A model generated the notes under the pieces. The model ran no database searches. It saw only the letters and a list, made by a program, of their open reading frames with translations, and was not told the DNA's origin. Positions 34,124 through 41,608 of a DNA stretch of 64,000 nt are shown here, in pieces. The translations under genes and the position numbers were made by a program. Positions within the stretch are counted from its first letter, which is position 1, and every line of letters begins with the position of its first letter. The stretch is from Paenibacillus mangrovi (GTDB lineage Bacteria > Bacillota > Bacilli > Paenibacillales > Paenibacillaceae): positions 372,001-436,000 of the forward strand of contig NZ_JALIRP010000005.1 in the NCBI RefSeq assembly GCF_022898935.1, given 5' to 3'.

Positions 34124-35368
34124 ATGAAAAAAGAATTTCACATGGAAAACAGAGAAACACTATATCACAGTATGGAGGCAGGGTCACTTGCTGTTATGTT
34201 TAGCGGACATGCACCTAGGAAAACTGGTGATGAAGACTATCCTTTTTTCGCTAACCGTAATTTTGTATATTTAACAGGCATAGAGCAGCAAAATAGTATT
34301 TTTCTATCAGAAGTGCAGGGAAATGAAAGAAAAGAGACATTATTCTTACTTCCATCTGATCCTTTTGCAGAACGGTGGACAGGGAGAAGATTAACATCAA
34401 TAGAAGCCTATGAAGTTTCTGGTATAGATGAAATCAAATATATAGATCAATTTCAGAATTTTTTGAATCATATAATTGCTTCAAAAGAAATTCAAAGAAT
34501 CTATTTGGATTTTGATAAAATAAGAGATAATGAACCGGATAGTGAAGCATACAAATTAGCAGAGTACATAAGAAATAGATATCCATTCATCACCCTTAAA
34601 AATCTCCAACCACAGCTGAAAAAACAACGAACCATCAAAAAACCTTGTGAAATTATAGCCATGAAAGAGGCAGAAAAGATTACAAGAGCGGGTATTCTTT
34701 CTATGATGCAGTCTTCTAAACCCGGTAGGTATGAATACCAATTCAAAGCAGAATTTGATTATACTCTGGCACAACATGGGGTACTGGCTCCAGGATTCCC
34801 GCTCATCATTACTGCGGGAAAGAATAATTTCTGTATACATAATTATTCTTACCGAGGGCAAGCTCAGGATGGAGATATGATTTTAAACGATGTGGGGGCT
34901 TGCTGGGACAATGAAATCAATGATGTCTCACGTGGCTGGCCTTGTAATGGTAAGTTTAATGAAAAACAAAAATTGTTGTATCAATGCGCCTATGAAACCT
35001 CTGAGTATATGTTCCGCATACTAAAGCCTGGCATTCCTATGAAAGACGTAGATTTGATGATACGTAAATATAATTTTGAACAATTAAAGGCTATCGGCCT
35101 TTGTGATGACTATGCATCTGTTGGCAAATATATATGGCATGGTGGAGCTCATCATGTAGGGTATGATGTTCATGATCTGGCAGACTCTACTATGCCATTA
35201 ACTCCCGGAATGATTTTTTGCGTTGATGTCGGTATATACTGTGAAGAATGGGGAATCGGCTTCCGTTTAGAAGATAACTGCCTGATTACAGAAACAGGAT
35301 GCGAAAATCTATCGGCAATCATACCTAGAAGCATAGAAGATATTGAAGCTGCGATGGGTAAAAGGTAA
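34124..35368 (+). CDS. M24-family aminopeptidase P-like peptidase
   Basis: The 414-residue protein has an aminopeptidase P N-terminal domain (YPFFANRNFVYLTGIEQQNS) and a C-terminal M24 domain. Four ligands are conserved: D in NDVGACWD, D in NDVSRGWP, H in GAHHVGYDVHD and E in RLEDN. The fifth, the glutamate of the usual EPG motif, is replaced by Asp (CVDVGIY). Asp can still bind metal, so activity may be kept or changed. GAGAGGAG precedes the ATG. It is the only intact gene of unit H-I, next to rlmH. Confidence 0.85.
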   Translation: MKKEFHMENRETLYHSMEAGSLAVMFSGHAPRKTGDEDYPFFANRNFVYLTGIEQQNSIFLSEVQGNERKETLFLLPSDPFAERWTGRRLTSIEAYEVSGIDEIKYIDQFQNFLNHIIASKEIQRIYLDFDKIRDNEPDSEAYKLAEYIRNRYPFITLKNLQPQLKKQRTIKKPCEIIAMKEAEKITRAGILSMMQSSKPGRYEYQFKAEFDYTLAQHGVLAPGFPLIITAGKNNFCIHNYSYRGQAQDGDMILNDVGACWDNEINDVSRGWPCNGKFNEKQKLLYQCAYETSEYMFRILKPGIPMKDVDLMIRKYNFEQLKAIGLCDDYASVGKYIWHGGAHHVGYDVHDLADSTMPLTPGMIFCVDVGIYCEEWGIGFRLEDNCLITETGCENLSAIIPRSIEDIEAAMGKR

Positions 35369-35562
35369 TTGGTAGTTATTCTCCAATTATATTGAAAAAC
35401 AATGGTAATCTTATGTTGTAATTAATTCGTTACGTTAAACTCGTTTATTAATAATGATTTATCACAAGGTAAGACTGTTAAAGGTGATATGGAATTTATA
35501 TCTATGGAGAAGGAACTATAATTACAAAAATTAAACTCACAATCTTCTTAAAAGATGTATCA

Positions 35563-35596
35563 AGGACTTACTTTATTACAGTAAGTCCTGTTTTTA
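35563..35596 (+). terminator. Terminator after the M24 peptidase gene
   Basis: AGGACTTACT and AGTAAGTCCT form a perfect 10-bp stem with a 7-nt loop, followed by GTTTTT. The gap 35369-35717 also holds a short open stretch (FINNDLSQGKTVKGDMEF) that may be a gene scrap. Confidence 0.85.
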
Positions 35597-35706
35597 TGTC
35601 TATATCAACAGTATTATAAATAATTCTAAATTTATACATAAGGAAAAACCCCAACTAATATATAATCGCGCTTTACCCTACCACCATACCTTTACCCAAT
35701 TATAGT

Positions 35707-35740
35707 AAAAACCTCATTTATTTATGGTAAGGTTCCCCCC
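35707..35740 (-). repeat. Attachment site I: 3' end of rlmH with distal arm
   Basis: The last codons of rlmH (G-E-P-Y-H-K and TAA) at 35718-35738 are the intact parent of the repeat. AAAAACCTCATTT on the distal side is the inverse of the right arm of site H. Everything beyond this point to lower coordinates is accessory. Confidence 0.85.
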
Positions 35741-36197
35741 GATTTATCTTCACTGCGCGATAAATCTGCTCCGTGAGCACCAGCCGCATCAGCTGATGCG
35801 GCAAGGTCATGCGCCCGAAGCTCAGCTTCTGCTGGGCGCGGCGCAGCACCTGATCGGAGAGCCCGTGGCTCCCTCCGATCACGAACACGACATGGCTCGT
35901 CCCGTAGGTGCCGAGCCTGTCGAGTTCGGCGGCCAGCTCTTCCGAGCTCCACAGCTGGCCGCCGATAGCGAGCGCGATGACATGCGCGCTCTCTTTAACA
36001 TGCGCGAGGATGCGTTCGCCCTCGCGCTCTTTAACGATCGACACCTCAGCATCGCTCAAGGTGTCCGGGGCCTTCTCGTCCGCGACCTCGATCACCTGGA
36101 ATTTGATGTACGGGGTCAGACGCTTCGCGTATTCCTGGATGCCCTGCACCAAATACTTCTCCTTCAATTTGCCAACGCCAATCAATTGAATCAACAT
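35718..36197 (-). CDS. rlmH: 23S rRNA (pseudouridine1915-N3)-methyltransferase
   Basis: The 159-residue protein is a full-length SPOUT methyltransferase: [20 protein letters not shown] at the start, [15 protein letters not shown] (SAM knot) and the C-terminal INRGEPYHK. It methylates pseudouridine 1915 in helix 69 of 23S rRNA. It is the well-known target gene (orfX) of staphylococcal SCC elements, and here too its 3' end bounds an accessory island. Its GC-rich sequence contrasts with the AT-rich DNA just downstream. Confidence 0.97.
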   Translation of the reverse strand: MLIQLIGVGKLKEKYLVQGIQEYAKRLTPYIKFQVIEVADEKAPDTLSDAEVSIVKEREGERILAHVKESAHVIALAIGGQLWSSEELAAELDRLGTYGTSHVVFVIGGSHGLSDQVLRRAQQKLSFGRMTLPHQLMRLVLTEQIYRAVKINRGEPYHK

Positions 36198-36272
36198 GAT
36201 ATATCCTCCGTCCTTACCGTTATGTCATTTATTATGGCAACCGCTTCCGGCTTCATCCCTTCGTTACTCCAC

Positions 36273-36300
36273 AAAAAAAGGAGCGTGCTTCCACGCTCCT
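36273..36300 (-). terminator. Terminator upstream of rlmH
   Basis: GGAGCGTG and CACGCTCC with a 4-nt loop are followed on the minus strand by seven T residues. It ends the htrA/CxxH transcript, so rlmH needs its own promoter. Confidence 0.9.
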
Positions 36301-36322
36301 CCCTTACCTTATGATATTCGTA

Positions 36323-36490
36323 TCATACCACCAGAAACTTGCCGGCCTGCTCACAGTGCGCGCACTGTACCGGGGGGTCCCAATCGGAGAACTCCGTATC
36401 CTTCAGGTCCACAATGTCCGGAGCATCCTCGAATTCGTCCACAAACATTTCAATGGCAAGCTCCAAATGTTCTTTGCATACTACATACAT
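36323..36490 (-). CDS. Small CxxH/CxxC zinc-binding protein
   Basis: A 55-residue frame starts MYVVCKEHLELAIEMF and ends PPVQCAHCEQAGKFLVV. The CxxH near the start and CxxC near the end match the small CxxH/CxxC family seen next to rlmH in bacilli, where the four residues should hold one zinc ion. AAGGGA lies upstream. The function is unknown. The gene is too short for most ORF callers but the context supports it. Confidence 0.85.
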   Translation of the reverse strand: MYVVCKEHLELAIEMFVDEFEDAPDIVDLKDTEFSDWDPPVQCAHCEQAGKFLVV

Positions 36491-36620
36491 AAATGAAAGC
36501 ATCCCTTCTAGTGCTGCACACGGTTGTCATAAGTTCATCTTTTGCAAAATGCTTATGTCTTACTCAAATTATATCCCTTTTTCAGCATTTCGCACACTTG
36601 TTTTTTCAGCCGCTGCTTTA

Positions 36621-37868
36621 TTACTGATCCGGCTTCTCTGCCAGCTTCACGTTCGTTGTCTGCTCCTTGCCGTCACGGTAGAAAGTGACCTTTACGGTAT
36701 CACCGATTTTGACCTTGTCGTACAGGAATTTCTTCATTTCCAGCGTAGTCGTGATCGGATCGTCGTTAAACTTCACGATAACGTCATTGAGCTTCAGACC
36801 TGCCTCCGCCGCCGGACCAATGGCATCCAGAACCACGACCCCATCCTTCACGTCACTTGGCAGCTTCAGCTCCTTCAGCTGATCATCATCCATTGGAGCG
36901 TAAGAATTGTTCAGATCCATGGAATAGATGCCGATATACGGGCGGGCGATTTTGCCGTGAGCCATCAGCTCGTCAACAGTTTTCATCACCTGGTCTATCG
37001 GGATGGCAAAACCAAGTCCCTCTACGCCGGTATCCGCGATTTTCATGGTGTTGATGCCAATGACTTTTCCGTCCAAATCCACAAGCGCCCCGCCGCTGTT
37101 GCCTTCGTTAATCGCCGCATCGGTCTGGATGACCTCCTGCTCCCAGTCATAGTTGCCGTCCTGGTTCAGCGATACTGGCACAACGCGGTTCGTGTAGCTT
37201 ACAATTCCGGAAGTCAGCGTGTCGCCGAGTCCCAGCGGATTCCCGATCGCAAGCACCGTTTCCCCGAGCCGCAGCTTGTCGGAGTCGCCCATTTCCGCCA
37301 CTTCATTGATATTTTTATCATCCACGGCGAGAACGGCGATATCATTCACCTTGTCTGCGCCAACGAGCTTCGCTTCTTTCATCTCACCACTTACCAGTAC
37401 CACCTCAAGCTCCTGCGCGCCTTCAATCACGTGGTTGTTGGTAATCACAAAAGCCTTGCCGTTGTCTTTTTTGAAAATAACGCCTGATCCTAAAGCCGAA
37501 TCCTCCAAGTTATTCTTATCCTTCTTGGCATCCTTGTAGTTCACGATGCTTACCACGGTAGGGCGCACTTTTGCGGCTGCCGTGACCAATCGGTCATAAG
37601 GATCCCCGCTGCTGTCCAGGTGCTTGGAGTTGATGGCGCTAACCGCGGCCACTTTATGCTCGTAGGAAGGCAGACCCGTGATCATGCTGAACAACAACAC
37701 GGCCACAAATGCGCTGATGACCGAACTAATCGTAGCGATCTGAAGTGTCGAGAGACCCCGGCTGCGCCTGTAACTTGGCCAGACTTCCTGCTCCTTGCGG
37801 GCTTTACGGAATCCGCGTCTACGCTTTGGCACTTTGGTCGAATAAAAATCATCTTGAAACAGCCCCAT
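36621..37868 (-). CDS. htrA: Membrane-anchored HtrA-type serine protease
   Basis: The 415-residue protein has a cytosolic basic N-terminus, one transmembrane helix (about residues 42-66), a trypsin-like domain with the triad H (ITNNHVIEG), D (NDIAVLAV) and S (EGNSGGALV), and a PDZ domain from about 315. It degrades misfolded proteins outside the membrane. The position between walJ and rlmH is that of htrC/yyxA in B. subtilis. Confidence 0.95.
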   Translation of the reverse strand: MGLFQDDFYSTKVPKRRRGFRKARKEQEVWPSYRRSRGLSTLQIATISSVISAFVAVLLFSMITGLPSYEHKVAAVSAINSKHLDSSGDPYDRLVTAAAKVRPTVVSIVNYKDAKKDKNNLEDSALGSGVIFKKDNGKAFVITNNHVIEGAQELEVVLVSGEMKEAKLVGADKVNDIAVLAVDDKNINEVAEMGDSDKLRLGETVLAIGNPLGLGDTLTSGIVSYTNRVVPVSLNQDGNYDWEQEVIQTDAAINEGNSGGALVDLDGKVIGINTMKIADTGVEGLGFAIPIDQVMKTVDELMAHGKIARPYIGIYSMDLNNSYAPMDDDQLKELKLPSDVKDGVVVLDAIGPAAEAGLKLNDVIVKFNDDPITTTLEMKKFLYDKVKIGDTVKVTFYRDGKEQTTNVKLAEKPDQ

Positions 37869-38149
37869 GTGATCCTCTCCCCTTTGTTGTCACGCACCCT
37901 AAACGGGCCGCCGTCAGTGTATCTTTAATACCTCATCAGGTATGCTTATGCAGCCTTCATCTGATTCATTATGACCCTTCGAGGGAATATTCTGCATCAT
38001 GTTTCAGCACTGTTCTTATACCTAAAGATTACCTTTTCGGCGGTGTTTTTTCTGTAGTACAAAAGTCTCCATTAATATAAACTGCATGTTGACCCTAAAG
38101 GTTGCGTGTGAAACTCTCTTTATTTTAATTACCCACAAAAAAGCCCCTC

Positions 38150-38410
38150 TTAAGCAAAAAAAAACGATTTTCCTTCTACTCTCTTTTTCATAACTCTGAA
38201 TTTATCGAATTCTCTTAAAAAACAGGAATATTTCCGCCAGCAAGCTACTAGAATAATAACAAAAGGGCAGAAAACAACCGCTGAACAAGCTAAGCCTATC
38301 CAGATGATTTTCCTAAAAAATGGAGGATCATAAGTTCCTCTCAGACCAATAACCCCAAGGCTTTTCAGGTTTTCCTCTTGCACAGACCATTGTATCACAT
38401 AGAGGCCCAT
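38150..38410 (-). CDS. Doubtful small membrane protein
   Basis: An 86-codon frame has one hydrophobic stretch (IIWIGLACSAVVFCPFVIIL) with basic residues behind it. The ribosome binding site is weak and no family is recognised. It lies in the AT-rich gap between htrA and the small 38523 gene, which otherwise (37869-38522) shows only promoter-like DNA. It may not be a gene. Confidence 0.2.
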   Translation of the reverse strand: MGLYVIQWSVQEENLKSLGVIGLRGTYDPPFFRKIIWIGLACSAVVFCPFVIILVACWRKYSCFLREFDKFRVMKKRVEGKSFFFA

Positions 38411-38522
38411 TGGCCTAATCTAATTCGGAAATAAATGATGGAGCGTTGCTGAATCTCATTGTGTTTTTTTGGAAATCATAGTATAGAAGATTTGCTGATT
38501 TTCACTTATAAGGAGGATAAAT

Positions 38523-38732
38523 ATGATGGAGCGATTTCCGTCCAGTATGGACTACGTGCAGATGATGGCCAAGCTTGGAGATTTAAAAGACGAGCATTAC
38601 CGCAATACCCTTGCCCTCAGCACGATCATCGAGCTGCTGGTAGACAAGGGTATCCTCACCCGTGAAGAAGTAGAGAGGAAAGCGGCCGAACTCGACCAGT
38701 TTATGGTTCACTCACCTTATCCCATGGTGTAG
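38523..38732 (+). CDS. Small conserved protein, function unknown
   Basis: The 69-residue protein starts MMERFPSSMDYVQMMAKLGD with a strong AAGGAGG 6 nt upstream, and has a C-terminal helical part ILTREEVERKAAELD that resembles the short helix found in nitrile hydratase-like subunits. It is the only plus-strand gene in this block and its end overlaps the end of walJ by 32 bp, tail to tail. Confidence 0.7.
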   Translation: MMERFPSSMDYVQMMAKLGDLKDEHYRNTLALSTIIELLVDKGILTREEVERKAAELDQFMVHSPYPMV

Positions 38733-39507
38733 GGCGGTCATAATACGTATCGCATAGCTTGAATTCACTGTCTTTATAAAAACAGCCGCGTTCCTCCATG
38801 CTGTCACGCACCGTCATTTTCGCCAGCTCCATCATATTATGGTCGCGGCTGAGATGCGCCAGATAGGTTCGCTTGAGATCACCCGTAAGCAGCTCGCTCA
38901 AGGCTTCACCCGCAGCCACATTCGATAAATGGCCCATATCGCCCAGAATGCGGCGCTTAATATTCCATGGATATCTGCCCATACGTAGCATTTCGATATC
39001 ATGGTTCGCTTCCAGCACCATTACGTTCGAGTCGCTGAGCGCCTGCTTCACCTTATCACTCATATACCCGAGATCCGTCGCTACGCTGAGCTTTTCATTT
39101 CCATCATAAAAACAATACCCCACCGGCTCCGCCGCATCATGCGAGATTCCGAAGGATTCTACGCGCAGCGAGCCGAAGTCGCGGACTTCTCCGCTGTCCA
39201 TCACGATGCGGTTCTCCTCTGCGATTTTGCCGATGGATTTCTCCATCGCTTCCCAGGTCTTCTCGTTGGCATAGATCGGCAGATCGTACTTGCGCGCTAC
39301 GGCTCCAAGACCCTTGATATGATCCGAGTGCTCATGGGTGACCAGAATGCCATCAATCTCCTCGCCCGTCACATCCCGCTCCTTCAGCAGCTCGTCAATC
39401 CGTTTGGCGCTGAGGCCCGCGTCAATCATGAGTGTCGTTTCTTCATTTCTGACTACGGTCGCATTACCAGTCGAGCCGCTGGATAACACGGTAAAAGATA
39501 TTCCCAT
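38701..39507 (-). CDS. walJ: WalJ (YycJ) metallo-beta-lactamase-fold nuclease
   Basis: The 268-residue protein has SSGSTGNATVV, the zinc motif THEHSDHIKG and further ligands in FGISHDA and HLSRDHN. The family member YycJ/WalJ is a 5' exonuclease linked to DNA mismatch repair and lies in the walRK operon. It follows walI by 6 bp. Confidence 0.93.
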   Translation of the reverse strand: MGISFTVLSSGSTGNATVVRNEETTLMIDAGLSAKRIDELLKERDVTGEEIDGILVTHEHSDHIKGLGAVARKYDLPIYANEKTWEAMEKSIGKIAEENRIVMDSGEVRDFGSLRVESFGISHDAAEPVGYCFYDGNEKLSVATDLGYMSDKVKQALSDSNVMVLEANHDIEMLRMGRYPWNIKRRILGDMGHLSNVAAGEALSELLTGDLKRTYLAHLSRDHNMMELAKMTVRDSMEERGCFYKDSEFKLCDTYYDRPTPWDKVSEP

Positions 39508-39513
39508 CTCCCA

Positions 39514-40311
39514 TTACTCCTTTTCTTTTTCGGTCTTCGGACTGCTCACGGTCACATCCCCGCTGACGCCCTGCACGTAATACATGTCTCCACTTTCCAG
39601 CGTAAACCGCCACGAAGGCGCGGCCACCTGGCTCTCGGAATTATATACCTGCCCGTAATATCCGAGCTGAATGTCCTTAATAATTGATCCTGGCGGCAGG
39701 TGCCGCTCCACCAGCGTCTTCAGCGCATTGCTGGCCGGCATCATCTTTTGATTCTCCTCATCTGCGAGCGCTGAAATCTCAATCGGCGACTGCCTGTAAG
39801 AGATAATCCGCTGCTCACTGTAGTACAATTCCAGCTGATCGTTAAAGAGCGGCCATTTCTGGTCGACAAGCGGATGCATCACGAATCGTCCGGCAGCGCC
39901 GGCCTGCTTGACCCGCTCCATTTCGCTTTTGCTCATGTATTCACTCGCCAGCGGATCATACCAGTAGTTTTCGATATCCGGTATAACTCCCTGCAAGGCA
40001 CTCACCAATTCTTTATCCTTAAATATCAGCTGGCTTTCAATCTTGTCCTTGAGCGGTACCTGCTCACCAATGCTTTCCCCGTTCACATACTGATACGTAA
40101 TCTTGGGAAGCTGCGGCGTCATGCTCGGAATTTGGCACTGCAGCTGGATCGACTTTTCCTTCATCACTTTCTGGGTACTCTCGGATAAGGAGGCAAAATC
40201 CAGATTAGTGTCCGCCTGCTCACGCACATCGACCCATAGCTGATAGCCCAGCACGAGGTTCAGCAGCAAAAAAGCGTATATCAGCACATTTTTGGCTCTA
40301 CCCCAATCCAT
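39514..40311 (-). CDS. walI: WalI (YycI), regulator of the WalK kinase
   Basis: The 265-residue protein has a short N-terminal cytosolic part, one transmembrane helix (VLIYAFLLLNLVLGYQLW) and an extracytoplasmic domain with the YycI pattern. In B. subtilis it joins WalH to control WalK at the membrane. Gene order walR-walK-walH-walI-walJ is conserved. Confidence 0.9.
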   Translation of the reverse strand: MDWGRAKNVLIYAFLLLNLVLGYQLWVDVREQADTNLDFASLSESTQKVMKEKSIQLQCQIPSMTPQLPKITYQYVNGESIGEQVPLKDKIESQLIFKDKELVSALQGVIPDIENYWYDPLASEYMSKSEMERVKQAGAAGRFVMHPLVDQKWPLFNDQLELYYSEQRIISYRQSPIEISALADEENQKMMPASNALKTLVERHLPPGSIIKDIQLGYYGQVYNSESQVAAPSWRFTLESGDMYYVQGVSGDVTVSSPKTEKEKE

Positions 40312-40330
40312 CCTTTTGCCTCCTTTATTC

Positions 40331-41608
40331 TCAAGAAATTGTCCGGATCTGCCCGTTCGCCAGCTTCACAGCCCAGACCGGCGTCAGTTTGAGTCCCTTG
40401 GTTTCAAGCTCTGGCAGATAAGCCGGGTAAAGATCCACCACAGGCGACTCCTTCTCGAAAGCCATCAGTTGGGCCTTGAGCTCCTCCCCACCAGGCAGCT
40501 TCTTCATTGTCTTCTTCTGTCCTGTCTTCGTATAGATCAGGGAACGCTCGTATGTCGTGACATTGCCCTGCTGTAACTCCAGCTTCATCGTGCCGTAATG
40601 GAAGCTCATCGTATCCAGAATCGGATAAGAGCCGTAGTACTGCTGGAAAATAATCTGTCTTTGCTCTGTTCCAGCGCCGGACATGTCCAGGCGGTACACG
40701 CCATTCCAGCCGCCATGCTCATTCACAAAATCAACAGCCGCCAATATGTCTTTGCTGTCGCTGCTCTCTCCAGCCGGCGGAGCTGCCGGATCCGTGTAGC
40801 TCATCCATTTCTGCTCCTGCCGCACCTGTAGGCTGCGCTTGGTGTCCGTATAAATCTCCGATCCGTCTTTCTCCTGAATGTACCGGGTAATTCCCGGATC
40901 GAAAAACAGGCTTTGCTGCATCTGCGCAACCGTATACGAACCGATCTCCAGATCGGCCTCTACCATATCCACCGGCTTCTCAGGCAAATAATAAGCACCG
41001 TCGCCCTGCATAGCATATGGCGTCCATTGTTTGCCGAAGTCGACATGCTGCTGCACGTCCTGCACGGTCAGATCGACCTTGCCAGCTTCATACACCACAT
41101 CGCCCTCCGTGCTGAAAAAGAGCGCATGCGCCTTCGAATCGTTTGGTGTGTTGTATATCCAAATACGGTTAATCCGCTCAGCCTCAAACAGAGAATCCGG
41201 CTGAATCTGCATCACCCGCTGCAGCATCGACACTGGAACCCCGGAGCCGAAGGTCATCTCAATACCAGGATTTTCATTGCGGATTTTGTTCCAGTCCATA
41301 TTCTCTACGGACCGCCGCTGGAAGCCTTCGAAGCTGCGCCCTTTGAGACGTGTGTAAATCAGCTTGTAGAACGTCGAATTCGGATAGAAAATGGTATGCT
41401 TGCCTTCTCCCATATGAATCACCATCTTATCCGGGAATAGCAGGTTCTCCACCTTTTCTTGAGGCCCCATATTATCCGTCTTGATATAGCTGTTCATTGC
41501 TTTGGTGGCCGTATCGCTGCCCGGAAGACGGTAGATGAGGTAATAGCTCTGTACCAGGCTTCCCACCACGAGCAGCAGCAGGAGGAGTGATTTCATCCGT
41601 TCCTTCAT
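40331..41608 (-). CDS. walH: WalH (YycH), regulator of the WalK kinase
   Basis: The 425-residue protein has one N-terminal helix (LLLLLLVVGSLVQSYYLIYR) and a large extracytoplasmic YycH domain with SYPILDTMSFHYG near the C-terminus. It overlaps walK by 4 bp, implying coupled translation. It acts with WalI on WalK. Confidence 0.9.
   Translation of the reverse strand: MKERMKSLLLLLLVVGSLVQSYYLIYRLPGSDTATKAMNSYIKTDNMGPQEKVENLLFPDKMVIHMGEGKHTIFYPNSTFYKLIYTRLKGRSFEGFQRRSVENMDWNKIRNENPGIEMTFGSGVPVSMLQRVMQIQPDSLFEAERINRIWIYNTPNDSKAHALFFSTEGDVVYEAGKVDLTVQDVQQHVDFGKQWTPYAMQGDGAYYLPEKPVDMVEADLEIGSYTVAQMQQSLFFDPGITRYIQEKDGSEIYTDTKRSLQVRQEQKWMSYTDPAAPPAGESSDSKDILAAVDFVNEHGGWNGVYRLDMSGAGTEQRQIIFQQYYGSYPILDTMSFHYGTMKLELQQGNVTTYERSLIYTKTGQKKTMKKLPGGEELKAQLMAFEKESPVVDLYPAYLPELETKGLKLTPVWAVKLANGQIRTIS

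Noticed and set aside
3090-35740. Reading the nine repeats as ordinary REP or MITE-type dispersed elements.
   Set aside because: All copies share one orientation, encode the rlmH C-terminus and stop exactly at rlmH; random intergenic repeats would not match the coding end of a neighbouring gene. Kept as the alternative to test.
3090-35740. An integron-type cassette array.
   Set aside because: No integrase is seen, the sites have no attC-like fold, and gene directions are mixed within units.
36339-37487. Long plus-strand open frame opposite htrA.
   Set aside because: It is the mirror of a strongly supported protease gene and encodes no recognisable domain.
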